From Silene latifolia (taxonomy: Eukaryota > Streptophyta > Magnoliopsida > Caryophyllales > Caryophyllaceae), in NCBI RefSeq assembly GCF_048544455.1, contig NC_133532.1, positions 14,014,948 through 14,078,947 on the forward strand: a stretch of DNA of 64,000 nucleotides, written 5' to 3'. A program made the translations under genes and the position numbers. Of this stretch, positions 47,954 through 61,019 are shown one piece after another (position 1 is the first letter of the stretch; each line of letters opens with the position of its first letter). The notes under the pieces were generated by a model. It was not told the DNA's origin. It ran no database searches and saw only the letters and a list, made by a program, of their open reading frames with translations.

Positions 47954-50422
47954 ATAGAAAATCGAAAAACTGGATCATATCAGAATTTATGATCATGTAT
48001 TTCAGGTAGAAGAAATCGAAATTTATTTTTTAAGAATTTTGGGTAACTATATATTTCAAGATCCTTTTGAACGCTCCTTTTATTTCTTAAGGCCCGGCCC
48101 CTTGATCTTGGAACTTAGAAGTGTGCACAACAAGTAAATTTCGGTTGGACAAGAAGCCAACCGTAACAGATGTCTCCTATAGCTTGTTCGAAGTGGTGTC
48201 ATTATGGGAGGCTAGCACAGGGGAGGTGAGCTATCACCCTTCAAAAATAGATAAACAATTGATCAGGATGAAAGAAGTACCGTAACACATTTATAAACTT
48301 CATTTAAAGAATTACCACTAATCCACTAGAATACTCGTACAAGATTTCAGCAATATTTCTAGTTAATTTTGCCAAATATAACCTTAGTTTGATAGAAATC
48401 CATTGCTTACATACATTTTAAATAATATAGTATTATCAAATGTTGTGCACAACTTAAAATAGGATCGTTGTACACTTGTACTCGCTCTCATTTGAATTTT
48501 CATGTTATTTTTAAAAAGGAAACTAAGAAATTCTGACCTATTTTTTTTCTTTATCTATCATCTAAACAAAATAAAAAATTGATTTTCAATAAAAAGCATC
48601 TTAAAAAGCTTAAATATTCGCAACATGTATAATGTGTGGAAGAATCTCATATAAACTACTTACATTCTCGAATATTTGAATATTCTAAATGAACAATTTT
48701 GTACAAGTTCATATCATTCTTGATTTCTTTTTCCTTTAAAATTCATTTATCATATGGTTAATGTGTCAATCCTAAAAATAGTCTTATTATCCACGAGAAT
48801 AAATACACACTGTTTTATTCTCACATTCAATTTTAAACTTACCATGCTAAATTTTTAAAAAATACCAAGTTATTTATATTGAACTGAATCCAAATTTATA
48901 CAATGCTGAATTTTACAATTTTTGAGCCATCTCGAATATAGCTAAGATCGATACACTTTTGATCACATCATTTTATAATTAAGTTGTATTCGTTCATTCC
49001 TAGAAATAAACCATATTTAAACCAAATCATTTAGAGGTTGGTTTTATATAATAATTTCCAAATTAATCAATTCCAATTTAGATCAAATTGTTTTTAAAAA
49101 GCATCTCCCTTAGTCACAATTAAACCTGACAAAATTGACCCTATTCAAACTCGACCCGAACCCGAATTGACCCGACACGGTATAACTCGACCCAAATATT
49201 TATTGTACAAACTGATTATTATTTACAAATAACTTGATAATAGCTAACCTGAAAATAACACAACCCAACTCGACCCAAAGTAACAAATTCGATCCAATTA
49301 ACCTATTTATCGGGGTCTAATCTCAACTCACACCATAAGACACACCAATAAATCCTAATAACACCCAAAAATACAACATTATTTTGAAAAGCACCTCCCT
49401 CGGTCACAACTTACACCACAAGCCACACCAATACTCTCCCAAGTCCCACATGAGCAACTAGTTTGATTCAACTAGAATTCTTACAAATGTCAAGTATATA
49501 GTCTCCCACGAAACACCTAAACGCAAAAGGACAATACCGTAATTCCAAATCCAACTCACCTCATTACCTCCATTCTCTTCCTATTACAGACTATTTTTGA
49601 AGAGACGGTTTCCCATTAAGTTATTGAAAAACTGCTTTTATAATTATCGCTTTATTTATTTTTCCATACTCGTGTTATTATTGATTATATGATCTCTTTT
49701 ATTTGGTATATGTTTTCGTAACATCATCATCAATATATAATTGGTTTTCTAATAAATTTATTAAGATACCGTATCTCAAAATACCTACATAAAACTACAA
49801 ATAGTTACTTTTATTACTTAAGTATCTTTCACAAAATACTTTTTCGACAAAAGAAATAACATACATGTGTTGATTAATGTCATATTTAAAAGACCACCTT
49901 GGAAAAAAGAGTATTTTAATTACTTAAATTCTCATAAATTGACGCATATTTCATTTTTCGCCTATTAAATAGAATTGCCAATTTCCATTGCAAGCATGAT
50001 TGATAATAAATAATTTTATTGGCGAGATCAATCACCTCACCCACGACCTTAATCGTTATGTTACTTATTATGTAAGAGATAAATGGAAATTTTAAGAATG
50101 TGATAGTATAATTGATAAATAATTAACATATATTTGAAAAATATGGCTTAAGAATTGCTAAAAAAAACAAACTATCATGGTGAATTTTTATTATTATCGA
50201 TTTTATTTTACACTAGAAAAAAAGAAAGCATGTTTAACCAAATTATCTAGTAATTACCCGAAAACAAATTTCAAATATAGTACAGATCAAAACGGAAATA
50301 GATAACAATTCCCGCGACGGAAGAAAATACTATCTTGCATAATATTATAATCATTATCATTATAATAATTAAATAAATTTCTTAGATTGAGATTCAATTC
50401 AAACTCCCTCCCCTCCTCCCTC
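47954..50422. other. Intergenic region upstream of UXS
   Basis: Long AT-rich stretch. At 49125-49320 a block rich in CTCGACCC and CCCGAACCCGAATTGACCCG resembles the repeats at 40003 and 61097. Two similar phrases, AAAAAGCATCTCCCTTAGTCACA (about 49096) and GAAAAGCACCTCCCTCGGTCACA (about 49387), recur 290 bp apart. No gene. Confidence 0.45.
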
Positions 50423-50429
50423 TTTATAA
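50423..50429 (+). promoter_or_regulatory. TATA box of the UXS gene
   Basis: TTTATAA lies 99 bp before the start codon in a pyrimidine-rich CCTCC context. A start site near 50455 would give a 5' UTR of about 70 bp. Confidence 0.55.
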
Positions 50430-50527
50430 CATCTTCCTTCCCTCCCTTAATCAAACACAAATACCTTCTCCCCTTCTCAACTCGCTCACAACTCACCGAG
50501 TCAGTCACCTCCAACTCGTGAGAATCC

Positions 50528-53500
50528 ATGGCGTCGGAGCTCATATTCCGAGGACACGACGAAGAAACCCACCCACAACCCGACACATACTCACCCAAAC
50601 CCGCTAAACTCATCTCCACTTTAACCCTAACCCGACCCGTAAACTACCTTCTCCGTGAACAACGTCTCCTTTTCCTCATCCTCGGTGCCGCCATCGCTTT
50701 CCTTCTCTTCTCCACCACCACCTCCCACACCTCATCCTCTTCCTCCTTCGCTTCGTCCTCCGACCAGCTCTCCGACTCGTTCCTCTCGGGCGAGTTGACT
50801 CGGTTCACACCCCGCCGAGTCATCCCCGACTCGTTCCGATCCGGAAAAGCGCCCCTCGGGCTCAAACGGAAGGGGCTCCGGATCGTTGTAACGGGCGGAG
50901 CGGGATTCGTCGGGTCGCATTTGGTTGACCGATTGATCGCTCGAGGCGATAGCGTAATTGTTGTTGATAATTTTTTTACAGGGAGAAAAGAGAATGTGAT
51001 GCATCATTTTGGTAACCCTAGGTTTGAATTGATACGACACGACGTCGTTGAACCTCTTTTGTTGGAGGTTGATCAGATTTATCATCTTGCTTGTCCTGCT
51101 TCTCCTGTTCATTACAAGCATAATCCCGTCAAAACTATCATATCCTTTGATTAATTTTGATTATTTATTGTTAATGATTTGATTGATTGATTGATTTATT
51201 GATTAATTGCTTAATTACGTGTTTTTTGTTAATAAATGCGTTAAATTTGATGTTTTTATGACCTTTTTGCATAATGTGGATTGTTTTTGAGCCCGGATCT
51301 AGATTTTTATGAGACGGTCTTATGATAAGATTAGACGGTCTGAGATTAAGGCTGTCCGTCTTGACAATTTTACTAGTGTACATTTAGTATCACAATTATG
51401 TGTTTGCATGTGAATTGATAGTTTAACCAATTGCTAAAAGTTTGTTTTTTGAACAAATGATGGGGACGGAGGGAGTAGCTTGAATGTGAATTGGGACGGA
51501 AGGAGTAGTTTGAATGTAAACTAGTGTAGATCCCCGTGCTACAGCACGGTATTTTTTAGTTTTGTTTTAGAAAGAGACATTCTCATTAAATTAATTGCAT
51601 AAATTAACTGTACATTTAATGTTATAATGTACTAATATATAATCTTAGTAAGAGGTAGAAAAAGAAAGTTTATTACCATCAAAAGACACTTTAAGTTAAG
51701 TTATTTTTTGTCTTAAACCATTTTTACTTTACTATAAAATATCTCTATAATGCTATATCATTGCATGAAACTAATTTATGACATTAAATTACAATTAATT
51801 GGTGTAAAAATGTAAAATCTAATTAAAACGCATATAAACCTTATAACAAAAACATGTAAAAACAGTATAGCACGCACTTAAAAAGACGATTTACGAATAA
51901 TTAGACTAATATTTTTTTTATTTTTAATTACATGTCCTTTAAAATATACACCATATTTAGAGTGTAATCGATGAGGATAATATAAAAACATATTTACGTA
52001 ATTTTAGGTTGCAAGTGATGTCAATAATTATATTAAGGATTGCGTACAAAGCGAGGTTTGCGTAATTTTAAAGTGAAAGCGATGAAGAATAATATCTATG
52101 GAAATGGAAATGATTGCATAATAAATTATGGATTTTAATAAAAAAGTCATAAATATGAATTTTAATTAAAAAGATTAGAGTTTAATTATAAGAATATGTT
52201 AATTGAAAAGATAATAATGTAATGAATTTTTTTTTTACTTGTTACCTTATTTAGTTAGATGCCTTTTGGAGGGAAAACTAAGAGAATTTTTATTCTCTTA
52301 GTAGTAGGGGGGATTGGGACGGAGGGAGTAGTTTGAATGTGAATTGGGACGGAAGGAGTAGTTTGAATGTAAATTGGGACGGAGGGGGTAGTTTGAATGT
52401 GAATTGATAGTCGGACGATTTGCGGAATGTTCAAAATTTGTATGCTTGGTTGGTTAACTATATTGGTTCATTGTGTCGATTTTGGAAGAAATGATTGGGA
52501 CGGTGGGAGTAAGTTGGATGTGAATTGATAGGTCGGCGAATTGCGCAAAGAGAAGATATTTGCTTTCGATTTCAAGTTGAATATTCAAAATTTGTACTAT
52601 GTTAGGTTTAATATTTGGGTTGATTGTGTATGATTTGTCATTTATGATTGTGAAAGCCTTAACGGAAGAATTAACAAGACAAATGTGGTGGGAACATTAA
52701 ACATGCTAGGATTAGCAAAGAGGGTAGGTGCAAGGTTCCTACTAACAAGCACAAGTGAGGTTTATGGTGATCCCTTGGAACACCCTCAAAAGGAGACTTA
52801 TTGGGGCAACGTCAATCCCATCGGTATTTTACTCGCTTCTTCTCGTTAATTTCTTCCTTCCGCTTATTATCTTTAGTTCGTTACACAAGTTATAGAATAA
52901 GACTGTTTTGTATTGTTAGACGGTTCTTTTATTGGTTAAACACCCGTATAAATCTCACCGTCAGGCTTTTTATGAAATGGGTACATGGTGATAGCAACTT
53001 GACATGCCATAAATGTACATTTTGCTGGGTTAGAAAGTAGCAATGAAAGAAGCCACGTGAGCCTTGCTTCTTTACAAATAAAGTGTTCCTTGCTTTTTCC
53101 TCATTTTTTGGGGCATTTGTTTGTTGTTAGGCTAAGGCCAGTTCTTAATTAGGAGTATTTGGAAACATACCCTTTTTTGTTTTGGACATATTATACCGAC
53201 TATATATTAACCCGTTTCAAGAAACCCTTGATTAGGTGGGTCGAACTACCAAACTGGTGAGAACAGGAAGGTTTAATGACAAATTGGTAATATGATACTC
53301 AAAGTGACAAATATAGGCTTAGATACTCAAAGTGACGAATACGTAACAAAGAGTAGTTTAAGCGGTATACGGAGTATATGCTAGTTTACTTGCTTAGGAT
53401 ACCAATGGTATATTTGTTTCGGAAAAGGGTACTGTATAAATCTAGTGTTTCTTATAATTTTTTAGGTTATTAAAGTGTGAATTATGGGTTGATTTTCTTT

Positions 53501-56500
53501 TATTAAACAACATTACCCCATTGTCTTGATGGCTTTCGCAAATTGCGGGGTATGGGGAGGCCGAATGTACCCAATCTTACCCTTATGTTAGCAACATAAA
53601 AAGACGGTTTTGGAATGACCCAAGCCGATTCTCTTCTAATGAAAGTTCAAAATATATTTATATCAATTTCAGATATTATTGGGACATTATTGACATTAAT
53701 GAAAATGTCGGTAAATAGATTTATGTTGGTTAATGTCAGAACTTTAGTCAGGAAAACATGTTAACAGTGTAAAATTAATAAAAAGTTGGGACCTTTATAG
53801 GACCACCATACCCTTTTTTATTTTTTATTTATTTCTTTTTTGCTTGGGTAGGTTTGGAAACGTGTATTTTGAACATGTTTAGGCCTACACCCGGAAAAAT
53901 CTTTTGAATAAGACATACTTTACAAGTCTAATGAACACTAATGCTAAAAAAAGATGTTTTGACCTGTATTTTACTATGCACCTCTAACTTAAAAAATTAC
54001 TAAAAGTAAAAGGGTATGTCTATCTAGTTAATTTTGAGTTTTTGTAGCAAGGGAAATCTTAGTAATTGTTTCTTGGAAGAGAACTAGATATTCAGGTTTA
54101 ATTAGTAAAGACGTGCGTGACAAATCATAAATCGGTTGATATGACAGGTGTCCGAAGTTGTTATGATGAGGGAAAGCGTACAGCTGAAACATTGGCCATG
54201 GACTACCACAGAGGTGCCGGTGTTGAGGTTAGTTAGAGATTTTTAAAAAACATATCAGTAAGGTGTATATTTTCAAGGTTCACTTTCAGTAGGATTATTT
54301 TATGATTGTATTTCCCTGACATGCTATGTACTCTGCAGGTGAGAATTGCTAGGATTTTTAACACTTATGGGCCTCGGATGTGCATTGATGACGGCCGTGT
54401 TGTTAGCAACTTTGTCGCTCAGGTACTTAGTAATTTCGACGCCTTTCCTTTTAGCAGGGACTCTTCTAGCGAGTAACCATTCTATCGTTTACATTGATCC
54501 TTTTTAGATAGAGAACTGTTTATCGATCATTATTAACAATTTTATCGTTGACATCGATACTAATTTACAACTTTTATCGGTCCTAATACTAATTTTAAAA
54601 TGGTTCCACAAAAACTTATTGTAAGACTGCTGCAGGTGATTAATGACTGTCTTCCATCTTGGTAGTCAAACCTAAACTGACTCTCTGTCCAAGCTTAGTA
54701 ACTGCATTTTTAATATAATATTGCAGGCCCTAAGAAAGGAGCCAATGACTGTATATGGTGATGGAAAGCAAACCAGGAGCTTCCAGTACGTTTCTGACTT
54801 GGTAAGTTCCTTCTTCCGTTGCTGTCAACGTTCCTCCTGTAAATTTTGCATGGTTTATTAACGATCCCACATATAAAAGATATTTATACCGATACAGTAA
54901 CTTAGGGAAGTTATATAAGACAATTTTTGTAGGGGTTCCCGGGTAAATAAGCTGGAATATCTACGATTGGTCACATTAGTTTGTTAATAAGTCATTATTT
55001 ACAATGATGATGTACAATATTGACTAATAAACATTGTTTGGTAATGTTATGATAAATAGAGGGGGCCCTAATTTTCGTCGTAGTACATTTACCGACCCAA
55101 CGTTGTTTGATGCAGACAAAAGTTAGGTGGCTAATGTCAGAACTTGAATCTCATTTGCGCTCTTGTTAGGAAAATGACTACTTTAATTACCAGAAACGAT
55201 CAATCATGCTCATCTCTAAAGCAAGCCAACTCAAAAAGTCAATAGAATTAACCACCTAATTAAGATCGATTTATTTATTAAGTAATTTACTTAAAAGTGT
55301 GCTTCACACTTCACAGAGCACTCCTTTAATCCTTCTACACTTAAAAGTTTCAATTTTCATGGAAATTAAATTTAAGGGAAAATGCACGCGGTGCCCTTCT
55401 TCAACTTTGATGTTTTGCCCGAAATACCCAATTTTTTAATCCAAAGAACTTTAAGAGACTATAACTCGTGTTTACAAGCTCAGAAAGTGACAATTTTTTT
55501 TTTCAAATTTATTATTTTTTCGAGAACTACGACTTGAAAAAAAAAATTGTCGAGTTTGGAATTCGTGAGCAAGAGATATGGCCACTCAAAGTTTGTTCGG
55601 TAAAAAAAATTTTGACGTACAAAAACTCCTAGCCACGGGTTCCAAATACGATAATTTTTTTTTCAAATCGTAATTCTCGAAAAGATAATCGATTTGAAAA
55701 AAAAAATTATCATTTTCTGAACTCGTAGACACGAATTATAGCCTCTTAATGATTTCCGGAGCCTAAAATTGGGTATTTCGGGCAAAAATCGAAACTTCAA
55801 GGACACCACGTGCATTTTCCCTAAATTTAATATGCTTGCTTAGGCGGCTTTCTCGTTGAATTCTTCTGCTAAGTGAGTACTACGAAGAATAGTCATCTAT
55901 GGCATTCTTTATGGCACATGGGATTTCCTCACTCAAACTCGTCGAGAGTACGACACCTTTGTTGGCCTTCTTTGTCTCCTTTGGAAATTTAATAGATTTG
56001 AAATGTATGACAAACTATGGTGGTACACTAGTGGTTAAGAATTAAGATAAAGTAGATGCCTTGGTTAAATCTTAAATTTAGGATGTTTTGGATTTTTGTT
56101 GATGTTTTGAGCTATTTGTATGTTTGCGAGATGTGTACCTTAGTTGTCTGTAACGGTGAACGTAAGATCCGTCTTTTATTGAACATAAAGGAAAAACTAA
56201 GATCTGTCTTTTATTGAACAGGTCGATGGGCTGATGCGATTGATGGAGGGTGAACACGTCGGTCCTTTCAATCTAGGGAATCCTGGTGAATTCACCATGC
56301 TTGAGCTTGCCAAGGTACGCTATTTATTCCCTTTTGACATGTACTCCGTAGCAATTTAAGTCTAGTAGAATCTGTAGCAGCCAGAAAACAACAGTCGTTG
56401 CTTACGAAGCTCTTATTTTTTTTTTTTATCTATTTACAGGTGGTTCAGGAAACAATAGACCCGAATGCAAAGATTGAGTTTAGGCCAAACACGGAAGATG

Positions 56501-56649
56501 ATCCTCACAAGAGGAAACCCGACATCACAAAGGCTAAAGATATGCTAGGATGGGAGCCCAAGATCGCGCTCCACAAAGGTCTACCTATGATGGTTTCAGA
56601 CTTCAGGCAGCGTATTTTTGGTGATCAAAAGGGCGGAGATGCCTTTTAA
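50528..56649 (+). CDS. UXS2/UXS4-like: UDP-glucuronic acid decarboxylase (UDP-xylose synthase), Golgi membrane type
   Basis: Seven exons: 50528-51139, 52676-52823, 54148-54227, 54339-54422, 54727-54801, 56222-56314, 56440-56649, giving 433 aa (Arabidopsis UXS2/UXS4 are about 445 aa). It converts UDP-glucuronate to UDP-xylose and CO2 with bound NAD+, supplying xylan and xyloglucan synthesis. A short cytosolic tail and one membrane anchor (about residues 46-62) followed by a Ser-rich stem predict a type II Golgi protein facing the lumen. The NAD-binding TGGAGFVG is at 122-129, TSTSEVYGD at 228-236, and the catalytic Y259-x3-K263 in YDEGK. All introns are GT-AG except intron 1, which reads AT-AC and matches the U12 class. 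UXS2 versus UXS4 cannot be settled by eye. Confidence 0.96.
51461..52403 (+). repeat. 30-bp minisatellite in UXS intron 1, interrupted by a Helitron
   Basis: Five units of TTGGGACGGAGGGAGTAGTT plus TGAATGTGAA: 51461-51490, 51491-51520, then 52314-52343, 52344-52373 and 52374-52403. Units alternate between two types (GGAGGGAGTA...GTGAA and GGAAGGAGTA...GTAAA), giving a 60-bp higher-order repeat. A diverged sixth unit is at about 52497-52525. Confidence 0.9.
51521..52313 (-). mobile_element. Non-autonomous Helitron (793 bp)
   Basis: Read on the minus strand it starts TCCCCCCTACTACT (5' TC) and ends with the hairpin CCGTGCT-GT-AGCACGG followed by GGATCTACACTAG (3' CTAG). The hairpin is at 51534-51549. 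It sits between A (51520) and T (52314), as Helitrons do, and removing it restores the minisatellite register exactly. No Rep/helicase coding sequence. Confidence 0.88.
55376..55821. mobile_element. Mutator-like MITE in UXS intron 5 (446 bp)
   Basis: Ends GGGAAAATGCACGCGGTG and CACCACGTGCATTTTCCC, flanked by the exact 9-bp duplication TAAATTTAA (55367-55375 and 55822-55830). The arms stay complementary for well over 100 bp. The 9-bp TSD and long TIRs fit the MULE superfamily. Non-coding. Confidence 0.88.
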
Positions 56650-58531
56650 GCAACGGGATTCCGAGTAGTGGGGCCGCCTCCTATGGTGCCCTTAATGAGT
56701 ATAGATTTAGAGTAATAGCAGATCTCAGCATTTTTATGTCATATTGTATTATGCTATTTTTGTTCTCCTTTCATTTTGATTTAATGTAGACCGCCTTCAT
56801 TAATATTATATCACCCAGTATTCATTTCACCAATTCTTTGCCCATCAACAAACTGGCCAAAATGAAAATTACAGTCCCTTATATCTTAATTTCGCGCCTC
56901 TCATTCATCAACTCTGTTCCCCGTTCCCTCGCTTTGTCCATCCCAACGTCAAAACTATTTTGTTACCGATGGGGAAAAATTCTCTCGACTGATTAAAACG
57001 ACTCCTGAGGTTGGATGACCCACTTGGGGTCCATATGACCCTAGAAGTCTAGTGACGTCGTGGCATCACTTGACAGCATCCTAAATTGTTGGCGTACGTC
57101 TACAGCTCGAGATGGTCATCCGGCCCCAAAGCTCTGATATTCAGTTTTTACCCTGAAACAGTTACCCTTGAAGAGGGCCGTTGATTAGTAATGGTGACAA
57201 TTTGACTCGTATCCAAATAATCTCACTTTTTGAAATACTCTCGTCTTTCTTTGATATCGCTCAAAAGTCATGAGCTATGAAATAATCTGTTACAAGAAAA
57301 CCTAGTATTCAAAATAACAGAACGAGCATGTACATGATAATGTTGTCTGTACGAAAATATATAATGTTATTGTTAAAGGACTTTTTTCTTCGACAACGTA
57401 ACCTAACTAATCATATGATTCCTGTATCGAGGAAACAGTAGGCAGATAATTTCTCAAAAATCAAAATAAAAAAAGCTTAGCTGAATGTTTGGAAAGCCAA
57501 AACAACCAGCAAAAATTGAACAGTTACACAATGGTGGTCTTCGTCTCTTTAAAAAAAAAAAAAAAAAATTCTAACTAAACGGTACCATTAGAAAAAAACA
57601 GGTCAAAATGTTTAATTAGAGAGTCGATATCTTGGCTTTGGAAGTTACTACTTGAGCCGAGAGCAAGACAGGAAGAGTTTTGATGAAGTGGTCGCATTTG
57701 CTTAATAGAGAATTAAAGACCTCGAAACTGAAATGCAATTAATTGCCAATAAACCACGGCAGCAAAAACATTTCCATCTTTTCCTGGCAAGCGGGAAAAG
57801 AGATCATTTTCAGCATTTTAGATCCGACACATACACTGATACACAATCACACAACCAAGAAAACAATAAAATCACACATTATAAGACTTGCAGATTAAAT
57901 GAGATCTAATGAGCACAAGTGAGTCTAACTGTTTAAGGTTGCCTAACTCGATACAAATACGATGGCCTAATTTGGGCAACGGAGGAATATGGGACGAGAA
58001 GTGTGTGTTAACCTATTTTGTAGGCTTGGATATGACATGACTCAAATTTTGCGTAAACTTGTTCAGCAATTTTGTTTGTTTCAGTGTGACTTGTTTCACG
58101 TGTTCATAGAAATCCTAGTAAAATGTTAAAGAAAAGCTTCCCCCATAATATATGAAATGGCAAAATATAGTTTTTTTACGCAAAATGGTAAAATATAGTT
58201 TTGCAAAGAGGTCAAATTAAAAAACAGAAGGTTTCCCTAAATAAACGTTCCTAATAGAAACTCCTCTCTCTTTAAAGACGTTTGCAGATTTCCTGCTGAT
58301 GGTTATAAGGTTTTACGAGGATTGAATTTTTAGTTGATGATGTAGGATGATTTGGCAATGATAAGAGTATACGAGAAGCTCTTACCATTGAAGATAATGT
58401 TACTTAACGACCAAGTGAAATCCTAATACATTTCAAAACGGAAATTTTACACGGCAGCAAAACCAAATTCAATAAGTGAAAAGAGAGATGCACAGGAAAG
58501 CTAACCTTGCCTCACAAAATACACGGCGATG
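56650..58531. other. UXS and OEP16-4 3' UTRs (convergent genes) and spacer
   Basis: The two flanking genes converge here. The UXS 3' UTR likely runs to about 56810. An A-run of about 17 lies at 57552-57568. No repeat family or reading frame is recognised between 56900 and 58500. Confidence 0.5.
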
Positions 58532-61012
58532 TCAGAATGTCCGGGAGTAATCAGAAGCAGCACCTAGGATGGAAAGAAGAGCAGCCATTCCCGCAACTTG
58601 CTTTTTACTACGAGTTCCTGCAGCAATAAGACCTCCAACTATAGCTCCTGCAGCTGCAGCATTAATCTGCAATGTGTGACTTGCTCAGTTGTTAATTAAA
58701 GATTATGAAAATACAAAAGTCGTACAAATTACTAACTCCATCCAAAATTATTGTTTGTATTTGACTTTGGTGGATGACTGATGTCAACTTGACCATCAAT
58801 GATTGAATAAATAGATCATTGAACAAAGTTTCCAAAGAAAGTAATAGATAACTAGAATCCCAGGGACTTGATTGAATCTCTTTGCGAAAATGACAGCATC
58901 TGGGAGTAACATTTCAAAGATCATTGAACAAAGTTTCCAAAGAATAAACTAGATGGCCATCACTAGTGAAAACAAGTCATCACATTTTGACACTTATAGG
59001 GTATGGTGATCAACAAAGATTCTGCCTTCATAAGCACGACACGTTCTTATTTGTTGACTGTTTTAAATTTGATCACCTTTCACTTGGGAAATCTAAGTTC
59101 TGATTATTCGGAATTATGTTATGAGAAGGTGGCCCGATGGTCCGATTCTATATTACTATTAAATAAAGTATATGACACTAAGTAATGGTAACCTGCAAAC
59201 GTCTTAATACGACAATTACTAGTCTAGTCCAGTTTTAAATCTTTACATAGTACTCCGTGATTCCGTATGACATATATAATGTAAGCATAACATGTACAAA
59301 CTAACCACATCTGAACGCCCTCGATAATTTTGAATTCCACAGCGAGTCATAGTAAAAATTCCGGCAAAAATTCCTAGTCAAAGAGAATTATAATCATATA
59401 AGCTCAAGCACGTGAGAAAAATAGACATTTACACGATTGTCATCATATGCTCGAGGGTATATACATGCAAGATAGTAAAATACAAAAGCTGTTTTACAGT
59501 CAGCACGCTTATAACCTAAGAAATTTCTGCTCACTGACATCCCCTCCTCTTTCTCTTCCCAGAAAAGGGACACTCCCATTCAAGTAATCAATCTTCTTTT
59601 TCATTTGCATTCATTTTCCCATGAAGCAGGAATTTTTTAATTCTACTTAATATCGTTATCACATCAATCTTTGATGATCCGATGAGGCGATGACACAACC
59701 TTGGTCTTTAAGGAAAACCCCTGTCTGATGAAACCCAAAATGAGTAAAGGCCACTAAAGTATTCGCCTCACTCTTACTACAGAAACCTATTGGATAGTAC
59801 ACGTATGTGACAGGAAATTAGGTCGTCGTTTACAACTCTAGAAAACAAGGTATGACGTACTCTCAACCAATAATTTGGCTCAGCGTAGTCTAACAAAGGG
59901 GAAGGTCATTGACAAGAGACTACTGAAAAAATCTTCGTACCTCTACCTTAGTAGCTCCATCTCTAACTTGATTCAGCATCAAATTTACAACAAGTCACAC
60001 GTAAATATAACTAATTTACCATTAAGCATCTTAGTAACTAAACATCGGTAGAACATGCTCTTACTAATTAAGCCATGCTTACTAATTAAATTGTGAAAGG
60101 GAAACACAAAACAAAACCAAAGTAAACACCTTCCTCCAATACCGTTGGTTCTTCACATTTGTTTTTAGCACACAAACCAGGGAATACAGGAAGGAAATGG
60201 GATAAGTGGACTTATATTACATTTGGGTAAGGATGCATTTCTTTCTCAAACCCGCCAATAACAAGCCTAAAGTATCGACTGAAGCTTCTCAAAATAGAAT
60301 ACGCAAAGAATCAAACGAAATAGAGGAGCATATAGGTATCGTACCACATTGAAGGCTCGTCTTTCCAATCGACTTCGCCTGCATTCCACATTGCATAGGT
60401 CAAGCAACACAATACACAAACTCAGACCAAATAAACAAACAAGCAAAACACAACTCCCTCCGTCCCATTCATTTGTTTGACTCTCGCAAAGAATAAAAAA
60501 GATAAACAAAAACAAATGATTGAGACAAAGAGAGTAATTTTCTTCTTTCTTTAGGGTGTTTGAGCTTACCACAAACGAAACCCGAGGAAATCCACTCAAC
60601 CCTACATCAATTCAAACCCCTAAAACAAATTAAAAACCCGAACCCAATTCAAAGAGCCAAACTTTCACAACAAACAACCCAATAAAATTGCAAACTGGAA
60701 TCATGTCAACTAAAAATCACAAATTCAAAATACAAAAAATGGGTATTTCATATTTGTAATTAAAGGGTAATAATTTATTACTGTACCTAATTTATTGGCA
60801 TCATAGGGTCCTATACAAGAGCCCCAAAGTGCACCTGCCTGAGAAATTAATAAGATTTTGATGGATAATTAGCATCAATCAAAAATATTGAAACAAGTAA
60901 GAAAATCAAAGTAATGAGTGAAAAGTAAAAGCTTTACAGTAGTAATACGAGCAATGGAATCAACGGCCATGGAGGAACAAGGTGTGTCGGCTTCTACAAA
61001 ATCATCGTCCAT
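58532..61012 (-). CDS. OEP164: Outer envelope pore protein 16-4-like (Tim17/Tim22/Tim23 family)
   Basis: Six exons on the minus strand: 61012-60938, 60838-60787, 60601-60570, 60378-60345, 59373-59306, 58666-58532, all GT-AG and frame-consistent, giving 131 aa (Arabidopsis OEP16-4, At3g62880, is about 136 aa). It begins MDDDFVEADTPCSS, as in that subfamily. Key stretches are GSCIGPYDANKLGLSGF, VSFVAKSIG, GIFTMTRCGIQNYRGRSD and the Gly/Ala-rich helix INAAAAGAIVGGLIAAGTR. The family forms four membrane helices. OEP16 proteins sit in the plastid outer envelope and have been linked to amino-acid permeation; the role of the OEP16-4 branch is not well established. Two exons are very short (32 and 34 bp). 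A tiny upstream ORF overlaps the start codon. Confidence 0.93.
60454..60534. mobile_element. Short Stowaway-like MITE in an OEP16-4 intron (81 bp)
   Basis: CTCCCTCCGTCCCATTCATT at the left and AAATGATTGAGACAAAGAGAG at the right are inverted with a few mismatches. TA follows on the right only. Probably an internally deleted or miniature copy. Confidence 0.6.
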
Positions 61013-61019
61013 GTCTCAT
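61002..61019 (-). promoter_or_regulatory. Overlapping upstream ORF at the OEP16-4 start
   Basis: On the minus strand, ATGAGACATGGACGATGA encodes M-R-H-G-R-stop. It begins 7 bases before the main ATG and ends inside the first codons of the main frame. Whether it lies within the transcript is not shown by sequence alone. Confidence 0.5.

Larger units (their letters stand above)
51140..52675 (+). other. U12-type AT-AC intron (UXS intron 1)
   Basis: The exon-exon join needed for the conserved protein (VKTI / KTNVVG) places the 5' splice site at ATATCCTTT (51140-51148), the exact U12 AT-AC consensus. The 3' end is TTAAC (52671-52675), with CCTTAAC (52657-52663), a strong U12 branch site, 12 nt before the end. 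No GT-AG alternative keeps the frame at this position. Confidence 0.9.
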
